A stretch of 64,000 nt of DNA from Sisyra terminalis (GCA_958496175.1 OY292275.1:41865701-41929700), one strand, 5' to 3'; shown: positions 13,601-24,370, counted from the first letter of the stretch. Notes: generated by a model from the letters alone, not told the origin. Numbers and translations: made by a program.

Positions 13601-16600
13601 GGAAATAGAGAAATGGCTTTTGCTTCTTTTCGTCTTTATTTTCTTCGTTTTGGTGTGTAATTAAGGAATTTTGAACCGGTAGTCTTGGATCAAACGAGCC
13701 TTGTGGAAGGTTTTCGAGAGATAGAAAATGTATCGTTTGTGGAATGCTAACGTTTAATAATCGTGGAAATATTGGTAACTCTGACATTCCGCGAGTCTGT
13801 CACGTAATTGAAACATTTTAAGGGTCTTAAACTTTCTAGAAATTCATGAAACCCATGAAAATGTATCTTTTGAAAATTCAGTATATTTGGCACATTATCC
13901 TTTCATCTTTTTCATATTTGAACTAGCCAATTCTCAAAGAAACTATATGCAGTATTGTCCTTTAATTTCGGAAAAAAAGGATTAGGATGTTTCAACTTTC
14001 TTCTTTAGTTATAAATTTTCCTTATTTGTTTTCTTCATATATACTTAAAAAAACGGTGTTTTTATGGGCGTGAGAAGTTAACTTATTTGTCGTAATTAAA
14101 AAAACCGGTTTCTTGTACTGAAAAATAAAAACATGTGTTAGCGATCGACTCAACTGCGTTTTTTAAGTACAAATCCAAAATCGGCCAGCTCCGATCTGAA
14201 GGTGCTTGCTAACCGTTTGCGAGTAACTTCCTACTATAGCAATGCGTCACCTTTTACTAAAAATTAAGTCTGATAATTTTTCATAACGCCACTACAGAAG
14301 TATAACTTCAAAAAAAAAAACGTTCATAGGGAAACTATTATTCAGTAGAAAACAACATAAAAGAACCATCGATCTAACCAAAAGTTCTATTTTTTTTTTA
14401 ATTTGGTGAACCATCATCATTGGATTAAAATTATAAAAAGTTATAGCATTTATTTTTCAAAAGTTAAATTTAAAATTTAAATACATTTTCTACGAAGTAC
14501 CTAAAACTATTGGTGGAAGACTTTGGAAGAATCTATGATTTTTATGGTTTATAATAAAACTGCATCAAAGTTAGATTTCCCATTTCTTGAGACGAAGAAT
14601 GAGTAAGTAGAGTCATCAATTTTATTATTGTTTATTTTTATAAGCACTTCTCACCAAGATGATCAATTGAGGGATGTAAGGATGCCGATGTTGCACAAGA
14701 TACCTACAGAATAAATCTCCCAAAACGTTGTATTGAGAATTTCAGCTTTTTTTATTCTTTTACTAATGAATAAATATTATCAGTTTGAAGAAAGTTGCCT
14801 TCCCTTTGGGTAGTTATAAGTGGCCAGAACTACCCACAGTACTCTCATTATCTAACGTTTTTTTAATGTTATTTACCATCGGTTTATAGCTACTAAGATT
14901 TTTAGCGACTCTAGGGTTAATAACAATTCGTAAATCAAGAAATATAAAAAATTTGCTCGATACAAGATTAGAACTCATCACCAACCAGTTTTTGAGCGAT
15001 CACCTTGACCACTCGACCACCAGTAGACTTATTTACCGGTTTTGCTGACAAAAATCTTTTATTTTTGTCTCCTACTTTAGTTTCAAGCAAATTTGTGCCA
15101 TACTGATAAGATTTTTCAGATCGAGGTATTCTTCTTTTAGTTAAAGATGCCGGCTTGTAAACATTCTTACAATTTTCTTCAAGGTTTCTAGTTCTTAGGC
15201 ATCTAATATGAGCTCATTTCCCCTCAAACTGGAATCCATCTAAATTGTTTTGTTCTAAACTCATTGGTGGTCATTCTTCCTAATATCTTCTGACTCCTAA
15301 TTCTTCTGAATATTTCTAAGTGGCCAGAACTACCCACAGTATTCTCATTGTCTACCGTTTTTTTAAATCTGTTTTTAAAATCTGTAAATCGAGAAATATC
15401 GAAAATTTGTTCGAAGATTCTAGCTTCTAAATATTCTTCAGCTCTTCCCTTTTTTTCTTCAAGGCTTTTAGTTCTTAGACATCTGATATGAGCCCATTCC
15501 CGCTCAAACTGGAATCCATCTAAATTGTTTTCTTCTAAAAACACTGACGGTCATTCTTCCTACTTGATTCTTCTGAATAGTTCTATCTAATGTTATTTGA
15601 ATAGTTATTTTAATAACTGTTAATAAATGTTATAATTGTTTTATCTGAATAGTTCCAATAGTTGTAAACTTTAGTTTGAATTTCTCCATTTTTTTCAACA
15701 CTATACGTTTCAAAGCTTTCTAGGTACTTCATTGCTTTCTGAAATTTCCGTTTTAAAAAGTATGGCGCTCCATGCACGGTATTTCAAGAACTGTTACGGA
15801 AGTTTTAATTCTTATTTCTCAAGAGGTTTTTCTTGATGATGAAATTGTCATCTTATTTTAAACTAACATCAAAAATTATTTTCAAAATACAGAAAATGCT
15901 TTGGAATGTTGGCCAATTGGAAAGTTTATTTGATTTCTGATTATTTTTTTATTGTTTAACTGAATATCTGACTATACGTTTACATTTTCGATTTAATTTG
16001 CTTTCGAATGTACGCAAATTTCATTAATAGAATTATGGCCTCAACCTTGTGATAGCGACGTTACCTGTAGTTTGTATCTTCAATATTAGTGCGTAGCGTG
16101 TCCGAGTAAAGAAGAGACCGTTATAGTGCACACTACACATTAAAGTAGACAGATCGAAAAAACAATTAACAATAATGCCAAGAATAAGAAAAGTTTCTTC
16201 TATCTGCATAGTTACTTACCCAGATAGTTATAAATAAAACTTACAATAACAAAGAGAAAAAACGTAATTTCATGCAAAAAGACGAGAAAAGAAGACGTAA
16301 AACGAACCAAAAAAAAATGCTTGTAGTTTTAATAAGTAGTTTGGTTTTATTGAATAAGACTTCCCCGGGCGGTTCCTGTTTGGTCGTTGAGGCGCCACAA
16401 TATTAATTTGTAATTGATTCTCTTTCTTTTGCAAGCATCCCAACACCGTTATTTGCATCTATTACTATTGAGCATGATTTTATCAGATTTTTTTCTTTGT
16501 TTTTTTTTCTTTAGTTTTAAATGAGTTAGAGGGATTGGGTCGCGGTGGAAAAGCGCCGGCTCCCGTTACGCGTACTACAGTCGATTCGGCCCATATAGCT

Positions 16601-18371
16601 ATGGTGGCGGAGGCGTCGAAACGAGCGTTGGAATTTTTGCGGTCGCGAAGTCCGGCTGTGCGGTGCGTCACGACGCACGGCAAAGTGGTACCGTCGCTTA
16701 ACTTCACTATGGAAGAGGACAACGATCCAGACGCCGGATTACGTAACGACGACCGCATTTTGACGACGAGTTTGAGCTTGTGTCGAACGTCGAATAAAGA
16801 TCAGCACAATGAAGGTTAGTAGCTATAATTTAGCAACATAAAATCTTAGACAATTATGTAATAGTCCAAGAGCCAGTAAACCAAGTTTCATGAAGTGTTT
16901 GATGCACCTTGAAATTTTGTAAGGCTATTGTATTATATGTATCCCATATAAATCTATGGGATGAGAAGTAGGAACACTTATATTTGCCTAACCCAATCCG
17001 GGACACCAGATACTGCGCATAATAGAAAGGTGTAATAAAATACAAACCATAAAAAGTGTTTGATTCACAGGCCAACAAACGTTAATCGAAAGTTTAGGTA
17101 ATTTTAAATAAGAATTCAAGATGGCAGAAACTTTTGAGGGGGTTTACATTTAATTAATTCCCCCCAAAGTAGTTTTATTTTAATACAAAATGAAGTGTTT
17201 GATTTAAGTGTTACGGTTTAATTACTGGCAAACATAAAAATAAATCTTATGTAATATAGAATATAGTGTACACAGTGAATACAGTATATAAATTACTAGT
17301 AGTTGCCCGTTGCATTCGCAACTAAAGGTTTTATGTCAATAAAATGTGTTGTTCAAAGTGTTGTTAATATAAAAAAAAAGTTTATCTAAAGCTATATTAA
17401 GAAATAAAATATAAGTGTTTTTTTTATATAATTTTAATGACAACATTTTAAATAACGTCATTTCACTAAATTAGTATGAAAGTTTAATACTTATATAGTA
17501 CTACCAAATAGATGATTTTAAATTTTGTTTCGTTTTTCAACAATCAAACTTTTTAAAATCTATTTTTTATGAACCAAATGTTCTGATCTGGAGTAATTAT
17601 ACATTCGGGTGAAAAGCATTAAGGGAGCAATTTTTTGCCATATATTTCACTGTCATTTCAAATATAAAATCTTCGATACTAACTTTTTTTCGGTATTTAG
17701 AATAATTTGAAAACCAATTATTGTTATGGAAAATAAATAAAATATTCGAATTTACTTTTACGTTTTCCATCTATTTCCAACAATTTTGTATGTACAACGT
17801 CCAAAAGTGCGAAATCGAATAGCTTTTTAGTCATGTTAACTAACATAAAGAAGGTCATTGTTTTTTTCGTTTTACATCGTATTTTCAAATATAAGTGCAC
17901 ATTTGTGTCGATGAAATTTGGAAAGTGTTTTGTGTCTGCCATCTTGAATTCTTATTTAAAATTACTTAAACTTTCGATTAACGTTTGTTGGTCTGTGAAT
18001 CAAACACTTTTTTGGCTTATATTTTATTACATCTTTCTATTATGCGCAGTACCTGGTGTCCCGGGTTGGGTTAGGCAAACATAGGTAGTCCTACTTCTCA
18101 TCCAATAGATATTAGCCTTACAAAATTTCAAGGTGCATCAAACATTTCATGAAACTTGTGTCACTGGTTCTCCGACTATAAGGGGAAAAGTTAAATTTTT
18201 GATTTTTTTCATATGCAACTAAGGTTTTTCTTTTTCTCAGGAGAACCACGGAAGCTTTATCGTGACGTTGTTTTACTAACTGACGACCGAAACTTGCGAG
18301 TGAAAGCATTAGCGCGAGACGTTCCCGTTCGGGAACTACCCGACTTCATGAAGTGGGCTGGTCTCGGATGA
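4426..18371 (+). CDS. SMG6: SMG6 (EST1A) NMD endonuclease, C-terminal 470 codons in eight exons
   Basis: SMG6 cleaves mRNAs near premature stop codons during nonsense-mediated decay. Exons 4426-4607, 4684-4757, 4831-4928, 5317-5597, 5663-5848, 13157-13319, 16515-16814 and 18241-18371 all have AG/GT borders and join in one frame: 1415 nt, which is 2 nt completing a split codon, then 470 codons and TGA. Exons 1-4 match the region after the 14-3-3-like/TPR part of the family (WCDWMLCHQSIWNPPPSC is diagnostic). Exon 5 is an acidic stretch followed by a charged coiled coil (RQRKEELERRQKKQERHRER). Exons 6-8 encode the PIN domain, with VPDTNCFIDYL, RNDDRIL and LLTDDRNLRVKAL supplying the three catalytic Asp residues, so nuclease activity is expected. 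The terminal WAGLG resembles the usual SMG6 end. The first exons are outside the window, so no start codon is given. Identification rests on family knowledge and is very secure for the PIN part. Confidence 0.96.
4684..4757 (+). CDS. SMG6: SMG6 exon b, WxDWML block
   Basis: Starts after cccCAG at 4681-4683 and ends at GTCGG|GTAAGT. Phase 0 in and 2 nt carried out. Encodes IWCDWMLCHQSIWNPPPSC followed by SDYKVG. The D-W-M-L and W-N-P-P-P pattern is the most recognisable SMG6 signature outside the PIN domain. Short 76-bp and 73-bp introns flank it. Confidence 0.93.
4831..4928 (+). CDS. SMG6: SMG6 exon c
   Basis: Acceptor aatgCAG at 4824-4830 and donor GAAG|GTCAGT. Takes 2 nt from exon b and donates 1 nt to exon d. 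Encodes SQGDAWTRLAMLMNLLEKLD then HQQVKLVSGPAE, a helix matching the VW-x-x-LA-x-F-x-N segment of the family. Confidence 0.9.
5317..5597 (+). CDS. SMG6: SMG6 exon d
   Basis: Acceptor tttAG at 5312-5316 and donor GCG|GTTAGT. Encodes GCEMVWLPEDAMLYGFTPLM, then a block with CGRINRILFFGTEFLCG ending SIPSVPDA. L-P-E-D-x-x-L-x-G-F-x-P-L matches the conserved block of SMG6/SMG5 before the acidic linker. The preceding intron (4929-5316) is 388 bp. Confidence 0.93.
5663..5848 (+). CDS. SMG6: SMG6 exon e, acidic linker and coiled coil
   Basis: 62 codons between tttAG and CAA|GTAAGTG, phase 0 at both ends. The first half is rich in Ser, Asp and Glu (SSDSDILVESYSEDEDVEKS). The second half is a Glu/Arg/Lys coiled coil beginning TPEEIRDLRQRKEEL. 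The same acidic-then-coiled-coil order precedes the PIN domain in animal SMG6. The donor opens a 7.3-kb intron. Confidence 0.93.
6426..6743. mobile_element. hAT-type MITE, 318 bp, with 8-bp TSD
   Basis: Perfect TSD ATTCATAG at 6418-6425 and 6744-6751. Ends start CAGGG and end CCCTG, with a further shared subterminal motif GGTCGACAAT in inverted orientation. Lies in the 7.3-kb SMG6 intron. The TIR is imperfect, suggesting age. Confidence 0.8.
7497..7570. mobile_element. Possible isolated hAT left end
   Basis: Sequence caatgtttcttaacg...gtgagccacacc resembles the TTTCTTAACC-type terminus of hAT elements. No partner end or TSD was identified. Confidence 0.3.
7763..7956. mobile_element. hAT-type MITE, 194 bp, with 8-bp TSD
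   Basis: Ends CAGGGGTGTCCAACAT and ATGTTGGACAGACCTG are inverted repeats with two mismatches. TSD CTCTAGTT/CTCTAGTC (7 of 8) at 7755-7762 and 7957-7964. The internal sequence resembles the gcagaccaaagg/cgcggaccgg pattern of hAT ends. Intronic in SMG6. Confidence 0.85.
10576..10728. mobile_element. MITE of 153 bp with 9-bp TSD (Mutator-like?)
   Basis: TIRs start CAAGGTTTATAAATTACACA and end with the inverse (one mismatch over about 22 bp). The flanking duplication CACAACGAC is identical at 10567-10575 and 10729-10737. A 9-bp TSD is characteristic of MULE elements, though an 8-bp hAT event with a chance ninth base is possible. It interrupts the larger element around it. Confidence 0.8.
11020..11092. 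mobile_element. Isolated hAT terminus
   Basis: Read on the minus strand it begins GCAGGAGTCAGTAACCTATG and continues ACCCGCGGGTCACC, a typical hAT end with its GCGG motif. The other end was not found. Confidence 0.4.
11360..11559. mobile_element. MITE family A, copy 1
   Basis: Ends GGTCAATATTTTCACTCATG and the inverse of GGCCGGTATTTTCATATCTA are imperfect inverted repeats. A second copy with the same ends and order (ttttttcactcatggata ... tatctagatttgaaaatacc) lies at 35139-35334. Superfamily undetermined. Confidence 0.6.
13157..13319 (+). CDS. SMG6: SMG6 exon f, start of the PIN nuclease domain
   Basis: Acceptor tttCAG at 13151-13156 and donor GTTG|GTAAGT. Encodes AILQQSTVSVEIEIKPRLLV then PDTNCFIDYLAQLQAIAKAQ and an insert before YTLMVPLV. 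PDTN supplies the first catalytic Asp. The loop INAQPV is slightly longer than I expect at this point in vertebrate SMG6. Confidence 0.95.
14817..15600. repeat. Imperfect tandem duplication containing a SINE
   Basis: Unit 1 (14817-15312) and unit 2 (15313-about 15600) both open with taagtggccagaactaccca and both contain tcaaactggaatccatctaa followed by attgtttt and ggtcattcttccta. Unit 2 is shorter because much of the SINE in unit 1 is missing or rearranged. Lies in the SMG6 intron 13320-16514. The minus-strand frame at 15224-15544 is a by-product. Confidence 0.75.
14866..15028 (-). mobile_element. tRNA-derived SINE, fullest copy
   Basis: Read on the minus strand it starts ggtggtcgagtggtcaaggt, which resembles the 5' part of tRNA-Ser/Leu and contains a pol III A box (TGGTCAAGGTG). 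A decayed B-box region gagttctaatct follows. The body includes attaaccctagagtcgctaa and ends gatggtaaataacatt plus A-run. Three other copies in the window share the body (24371-24490, 25561-25725, 60941-61015). Confidence 0.8.
16515..16814 (+). CDS. SMG6: SMG6 exon g, middle of the PIN domain
   Basis: Acceptor tctttAG at 16508-16514 and donor GAAG|GTTAGT. 300 nt, phase 1 in and 1 nt out. Encodes VLNELEGLGRGGK, the helix EASKRALEFLRSRSP and LRNDDRILTTSLSLC. NELEGL is the conserved N-E-L-D-G-L motif with Glu for Asp. NDD supplies the second catalytic Asp. Base composition is visibly richer in G+C than the flanks. The ATG at 16535 is internal, not a start. Confidence 0.95.
16861..18179. mobile_element. 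Foldback-type element with about 250-bp inverted arms
   Basis: Arms 16861-17131 and 17930-18179 are inverted copies. Shared blocks include aagtttcatgaa, tgtttgatgcacctt, ccgggacaccag or its inverse, aacgttaatcgaaagttta and gaattcttatttaaaatt. The outer ends are ATAGTC and GACTAT. No clear TSD is visible. The middle holds a Helitron-like fragment (17296-17725). It fills most of the last SMG6 intron and ends 61 nt before the final exon. Confidence 0.8.
17296..17725 (-). mobile_element. Helitron 3'-end fragment
   Basis: On the minus strand the fragment ends with stem-loop GTTGC-GAAT-GCAAC, then GGGCAACTACTAG, then T, matching the Helitron hairpin-plus-CTRR rule. Positions 17410-17725 are similar to the internal arm sequences of the large Helitrons (about 44197-44470), including cattttaaataacgtcattt and tcaacaatcaaactttttaa. 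Confidence 0.65.
18241..18371 (+). CDS. SMG6: SMG6 terminal exon with stop
   Basis: Acceptor ttctCAG at 18234-18240. 2 nt complete the split Gly codon, then EPRKLYRDVVLLTDDRNLRV, KALARDVPVRELPDFMKW and AGLG-TGA at 18369-18371. LLTDDRNLRVKAL contains the third catalytic Asp and is nearly invariant across animals. Confidence 0.97.
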
Positions 18372-19190
18372 AACATCTTGCCACACCGGATACCTGTTAC
18401 ATCATCACACACCTTCTCTTCTACTACTAGGACGCGTAATAAGGATAAAAAAGGGAAGCAGACCGAAACAGCGAAGCGAACTTGACAGGGAACATCTCAA
18501 CATTAAAATCTCGTTCGTCTACTTAATCGTCTTCATACCTACTTACAAACTTGATTGAGATTTGTCGCTTGAAATTCGCAAATGAAAAGTGGTAAGTGAA
18601 AAAAAAGTTTCTACTAAATTACATTCACTCAATCAATCAATTAATTGTCGTCCGATTGCCGGTTTGGTTTTAAGTAAAATGATGCGGTAGAAGAATGAGG
18701 AATGGGAATGATTTGCATTCCCTATTTTTTTTATTTTGTGGCGATATAATACGAAATTTTCTATATACATATCGTTCTTATCTCAATGCCACTATTTATG
18801 CAGATGTTTGGAGCTAATTTGGTGGTTTTAAGATATGTTTGTTCCTGGCAGAATGAAGCGCTTGTCTTTTTCTAATTCCCGAAAAAATAGAACTTGTTTC
18901 TTGGAACTCAATTGATGGAAATTATAGCGATTTTTTTGGAAATGTTAGAAGACTTTGTCTTTATAGTTCAATATATACATAATATGTGACTTAAATTTTT
19001 TAAATAATTTATAATAATATACAGATAGTTTATTTTTATATACAATACAATACAACGTTTCGTTGATTTATTTTTTTTTCAATTAGCATAACACTTTTTA
19101 TTTTGTCCTCTTTCTCTTTTCAAATGCTTTATTTATACTTTTTTTTTGTAATTGTTAATTATTATATCTATAAAAAATAAAACATCTCTA
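18372..19190 (+). other. SMG6: Probable SMG6 3' untranslated region with candidate poly(A) signal
   Basis: The 3' UTR begins after the stop at 18371. AATAAA at 19176-19181 is followed by a T/G-rich stretch (ttgtattgtttt), a plausible cleavage site. ATTAAA at 18502-18507 is an earlier alternative. The first 200 bases are richer in G+C than later sequence. No further open frame follows. Confidence 0.4.
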
Positions 19191-19199
19191 TTGTATTGT

Positions 19200-20154
19200 T
19201 TTATCAATCGATTAGATTGAAAATTAAATTTTTTAGCTTTTTTAAAGCAACGCCAAAATTAAACGATTATTTGGCTTTACGTCTGAGAAGTATTTGAAAC
19301 TTTTCGAAATTTATTTAAAAAAGGTACAAATAATTTGGATTTGGATATATTGCTGTAATTAAGGAAGCTTTAGGTACACAAAATTAATACCGAAATCCCC
19401 AAAACCTTTGAAATGCGATATATGGTCAGTGCTTTATTTTAAATTCTTTCCGTTTGTATGAAAAGCACGATGTAAATATTATTATTGAGTACGCTTAATA
19501 TACATTGTTGCAATTTATCCACTGGATTACATAACTTAAACAGTTCTGTAATAGAGGCAAATTTAAATAAGATATATTAACACCTTTCTTAAATGTTTGG
19601 TATGCAATATAATTTACGATTAAAAAACTTTTCTTTTTTATATTTCAATATTTGTTATGAAAAATAGATATTTTCGCAATTTGAAGATTATTTCTTGATA
19701 ATACCTACTTGCAACAGTATTCAAACATTATTTTTCTTAAAGCTTGATTCAATAATATTAACCTTTAATCCTTATTGTTTTATTATTTCACATTTCCTTT
19801 AAATTTTAATAATATATAAAAAAATTAAATCGATTTAAGAACAAAGCTAGGTTAAGCAATTAAGTCCTTAGATATTTTTAATTATTAAATCAAAACCAAG
19901 GCAGTCGTTAAAGATCCGTTTTTTGTTCATTCTTTAAAATTTAAGCAATCTTTTAAAATATGAACGTTTTTTGTATTAGTTAAAGCTTTAAAAGCTTATT
20001 GATATTCTATTAGTAGTTCCGAGAGCTTATTTTTATAACTTTAGTTTTTCGTTTCTTTAATCAAACGTCCAAAATTCTTTTAACTTCTGTTGTTTCTATC
20101 TATAATAATATTTTTATGTTTTTTTGCCGCTTTATAAATAAACGAATTTTAAAC
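19200..20154. other. Intergenic AT-rich DNA, nothing recognised
   Basis: Long A/T runs with no open frame, tRNA or transposon end that I can support. Confidence 0.5.
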
Positions 20155-20381
20155 CACAGAGATATAGTATAGAGTGCTTATGTTGAATATTAACATTGCT
20201 TTCATCATGGCCCAATATTTCACCACAATTTTCGGAGATTCCATCTCTGTCTACCTTAGTTGTTCGTGTGCATAGTGATGACAACCAGTTGACCGAGTTC
20301 GTTGAAGTGAAATGATAGTTAAGGAGAGATAGGATTTCCGAATGATGAGTTCTAATGAGTCCTTTATAATACACCTCTGTG
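20155..20381. mobile_element. hAT-type MITE family B, copy 1 (227 bp)
   Basis: Starts CACAGAGATATAGTATAGAG and ends with the inverse of CACAGAGGTGTATTATAAAG. TSD TTTTAAAC/TTTTAAAT (7 of 8). Internal blocks such as gagataggatttccgaa and ttcgttgaagtgaaatga recur in inverse order in the 21622-21903 element. The minus-strand 80-codon frame over it has no known match. Confidence 0.8.
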
Positions 20382-21518
20382 TTTTAAATGCCTCTATTTA
20401 AAAGAAATTTAAAAGAAATGAAGAAAACTTCGTTACAAGATTCGCATTTTTTGAATATTTTGTGGACCTACAGCTTTTTTCCACCGTAGACGTTGTACTT
20501 CCGAGTAGTATAATTATAACTATTTCTTTTAAAGCTTCACACTGTAATTTGTATTAATAAGTTTTAAAGGCAAATTATATGTATTTTGAAGATATTAAAA
20601 CCCAAGCTTTAACATGAAATATAGTGATTTTATTGAAAAAAGGAAAATATAACCAGAGCTTTCAAATATAGCTAATCGCTTAATAATCGTTAAATAATGA
20701 TATTCAATAAAAAAAATGTTAAAATAGACTTCAAACTTTGCACCCAATTGAAAAATGCTGTTACTGTTTAGGATTTAAATGTTGTGCAATTCTTTAACTT
20801 TTATGAAATGTTCATACTTAATTCATTAAGTATGTTACTTTAAATTCATAGACAAACAGTCAATTTTTTCGTTATAAAATTAAGCTTGGATTGTAATTAG
20901 AGATCAATTTGCCATTTTTGTGTGATCTCGTAGATTCAAAATTAATCATAAGATAAATAATAAGGATTACATTTTGAGTAGCGACTTTTTCGTTCAAGTT
21001 CTTATTGGATATATGTTTAATTTTAAACCGGTTTACTAAATAATGCTGCGACTATATATTTTACTCGAGTGGTTTAAAAAGAATATTTTTAATAGAAAAC
21101 ATATTTACTCGAATGAAATTTTAGTGTCTTGAATAATTATTTCTTTTTTATTTACAATGATCATTTGCAAATTGTGATTTTAGAATTTTGATATTTTCCT
21201 ATGTAATAATAATTCATTTTAATGAGTGTAGTTTTGTTGGATAATTTTTGGTTAAAATGATTAGACCGAGTGAAATTGAACACAATTTATTCAAATGAAA
21301 AGTTCGTACTGGAGTGGTACCACTAACTCCAAATTTTAAGAGCGAAACAAACATTTTATAGTTTTTACTTAGTGAAGTTGTGTACTTAAGTCATTTGAAT
21401 ATAAAATTAAATTTTTCACCCTTAGAAGCTTCTAGAGCAGCAATGAGTTGAAGCCATTGATCTGTATATTATGGATAGCGCACTGTACAGTAAAAAGAAG
21501 CCACACTGAAATCAACTG

Positions 21519-21990
21519 CCAGTGCCATCTGCACTGGTACAAATTTGGATTGAACTAAATAAATGCGTTAGCGCCTGCGTTGGCCAAGTTGAAAGGGGTT
21601 AGAAGTAACTATATGGGTAACATGCAGATGTAGTATAGAGAACTCATGTTTCACATTATTTGGAATAGTTTGTGATTCGGAGACCCTATCTCTCTCAAAC
21701 TGTCATTTTACTTCAACGAACTCGACCGAACATAGTCGTCGTCGAAGAGCATCAGGAAAGAGATGCATTTTCTATGTTATGCTCATGATCAATATAGGTA
21801 GAAAGAGATAGGATCTTCAATATTTGATGTAAATCGGTAGGCCGTGAAAACTGCATTGGTTATATTATACAACATGAGTATAGTCTATACTACATCTTTG
21901 TGGTGGGTAACTGAAGCAAGTAAAATATAAGCGCTCATTTGCGTAGACTGGCGCTCATTCGTACTCACTTGTCAGTAGTGGTTTTTAGTT
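21519..21990. repeat. Dispersed repeat family C, copy 1 (interrupted)
   Basis: Shares tacaaatttg-attgaactaa at its left and gaagcaagt-aaa, tgcgtagactggcgct and gtactca at its right with 28650-28845. Interrupted by the family B MITE. Type undetermined. Confidence 0.7.
21622..21903. mobile_element. hAT-type MITE family B, copy 2 (282 bp)
   Basis: Perfect TSD TGGGTAAC at 21614-21621 and 21904-21911. The right end inverted reads CCACAAAGATGTAGTATAGA and the left end ATGCAGATGTAGTATAGAG. Inserted into a dispersed repeat whose second copy near 28750 lacks the insertion and has TGGGCAAC at the corresponding point. Confidence 0.85.
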
Positions 21991-22590
21991 CAAAAAAAAA
22001 TTATCTCCCTCAGATGGTACTTTTTATGTCTTATTAGATTTTTCTTTTTTATATTTAACGTCATATGCACGGTTTATCCATATATAGAGATTATTACTTT
22101 ACAGCTTTTTTCATATCAAAAATAAGATTAATAATTTTTTTACCTATCAATGTTAAAAAAATATCAAAGTTCAACTCTTCATCAATAACCAAATCAATTT
22201 GTTAGAAGAAAAAAAAACTTTGCTTCTCATGTGAACTTTTCATTGGAAACAAATGATTAACGTTTTACTCTTCACTTTTTTTAATTTAATTGTTTTTCTT
22301 TTTATCATTTGTTTTTATAGATCATTACAACATTCCAATTGCTCATTAATTATTTATTTAATTCAAACAATTTGTACTTAAACCAATTTAATTGAAAAAA
22401 ATGACTGATCATTTATCTTTTTTACCTTTTGTTTTGCTTTTTTTCAATCCACTTTATCCACGTTTTCGTATTTCCTTTTCTTAACAGTAGCACGTTTAGG
22501 TAAATAGTTATTAATGTTTACTTATATCATTTATATTTAATTGCCCTTATTATTGCCTAAAAAGTAGTTAGAGATCACAGGGGATTTTAT

Positions 22591-22767
22591 CAGGACCGGC
22601 GTGATTTTTGGGCCATTGACCAAGGACCAGAAAACGTAATCAAATTTTATACTTCCAAAAGTTTTTGGGAAGATTTATGTTTTCTAAGTTTTCTTAGAAG
22701 GCAGAGCTTTTCAAATTACGATTCTGGGGTTCGGGGAATGTACTAAACTTGCCTCAAGCCGGTCCTG
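22591..22767. mobile_element. hAT-type MITE, 177 bp
   Basis: Ends CAGGACCGGC and GCCGGTCCTG are perfect 10-bp inverted repeats. TSD GATTTTAT/AATTTTAT (7 of 8) at 22583-22590 and 22768-22775. No coding capacity. Confidence 0.88.
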
Positions 22768-22775
22768 AATTTTAT

Positions 22776-24370
22776 TTTAAAAATTTAAATATTTAGCGTA
22801 CAAACCGCAAAGTAAGTGGGTGTTAATGTAATTGATGTTTGATTGCACAGTTTTAAGACTTTTTTAAATGAAAATTAGAAAATTAATTCTCTACTAGTTA
22901 TAGAAGATGTGTTCATTTTTTTTTTAGTTAAAATTATTTTTAAGTAACTAAAGCCATTAAATCTATTAAGTAGAAATTTTTTTGTCAAACCGACTGATTT
23001 TTTTTAAATAGCAAATAATTAATTATTAGTTGTTAAACCATAGATATTTTATTAATCTTTAATCAAGGATCGATTGATCTCCCGAGATCAAAGTTTTAGA
23101 TTAAGTTGCAATCGCAATAGATTTGATTGCGATTTTTTTTATCATTGTGCAAAGAGATTTTTATACAATTTTATTGTTAAGAATAGTTAACTATTAAGAT
23201 GTAAATGAAGATTGTATGAAGATGTGCAGGAAAAAAATATAAAAAAAATATGTAATTACATTTAGAATAATGTTTTAAATTAATTAAAAAAAATTTTTTT
23301 TTGAAAAAAGATACTTTTTTCAATAAATCAAGTAACTACAATGTTAGTAATTTTTGTAAATATTTTAACAATATCAAAAAATAAATACTTTAACTGTGCT
23401 TATTTGTTAATTTTATAAATTAAATAACTATTTAATTAAAATATAATTGTGTAAGATTCACTAATTCACTAGAGAGAAAGAGATGATGGACCATAATGGA
23501 CCATAATATTTTTTTTGTTTGAAATATTTGAGTAATATTTTACAATTGCTGCTGATATGACAATTTTTATTCGTCAAATCAATTTTATTTAAATTACAAA
23601 CCTAGTAAATTAAATAAATTTAAAAAAAATGTATTGTACTAGATGACGGTAAGAATATTTATTATGAAGAGAAATTATAATTATGATGTAATATAATGTT
23701 CATTGTTTATCTCAGGAATTGTTTAGATTGCTCTAGAAATTATATAGAAATATACTTTTTAAATAAAAAGAAAAAAATAATATTTGCATTCTTTTTTATC
23801 TTATGAGATCTCAAAATAATTTTGAAGAATTTCAGAGGAAAACTAAATCAAGTGCTTTTATTCGTAACAGGTAAGTTTATACGCAATGTTTTTTGGTCAT
23901 GATTCGCAATTATTTCAATGGTAAGTGTTCATGGACGTAGATACATTTTTCGGCAAAGGGAAGTACTATAATATATAATACTATATCAGGATTAACAAGG
24001 ATAAATTACCGCGGATGTTGAGAATTCAGCAACGAAATAGAATATTTTACGATATTAAAATTGACTTTACCAAAGAAATCGCGAATTAAAATAAAAAAAG
24101 TACAAAATGCAATGTTGCCAGATATTGATGTCGCTAAAAGTGACATGATCCATTTCTCTGTACATAATTATAACTACTATAGTTTTATGTACACTGAACT
24201 ACAGAGTCATCCTACCAGAAAGGGGACACCTCTTTATTATTCTTTACCTGCGGCCATTAAACTCTCAAATTGAAGAAAAATATCTCCATTCCTTTGAAAA
24301 TTCCATTTGAATCTTTTTCTTTCGAACTTTTACCTCCTTTCAAGCAGTCAAAGTTGCCATCTCAAAACAA
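22776..24370. other. Intergenic DNA, nothing recognised
   Basis: Very AT-rich. A short direct duplication atggaccata-atggaccata occurs near 23485. The small plus-strand frames at 24061-24518 have no recognisable product, and the second overlaps a SINE remnant. Confidence 0.45.

Noticed and set aside
14866..15028. Functional tRNA-Ser or tRNA-Leu gene
   Set aside because: Only the head resembles a tRNA, the acceptor stem and B box are not intact, and the same body is found in other SINE copies.
16483..16758. 91-codon minus-strand frame
   Set aside because: It is the antisense shadow of SMG6 exon g, whose codon bias keeps the opposite strand open.
16535..16819. 94-codon plus-strand frame starting with ATG
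   Set aside because: The Met is internal to SMG6 exon g. The true reading enters from the acceptor at 16515 and leaves at the donor after 16814.
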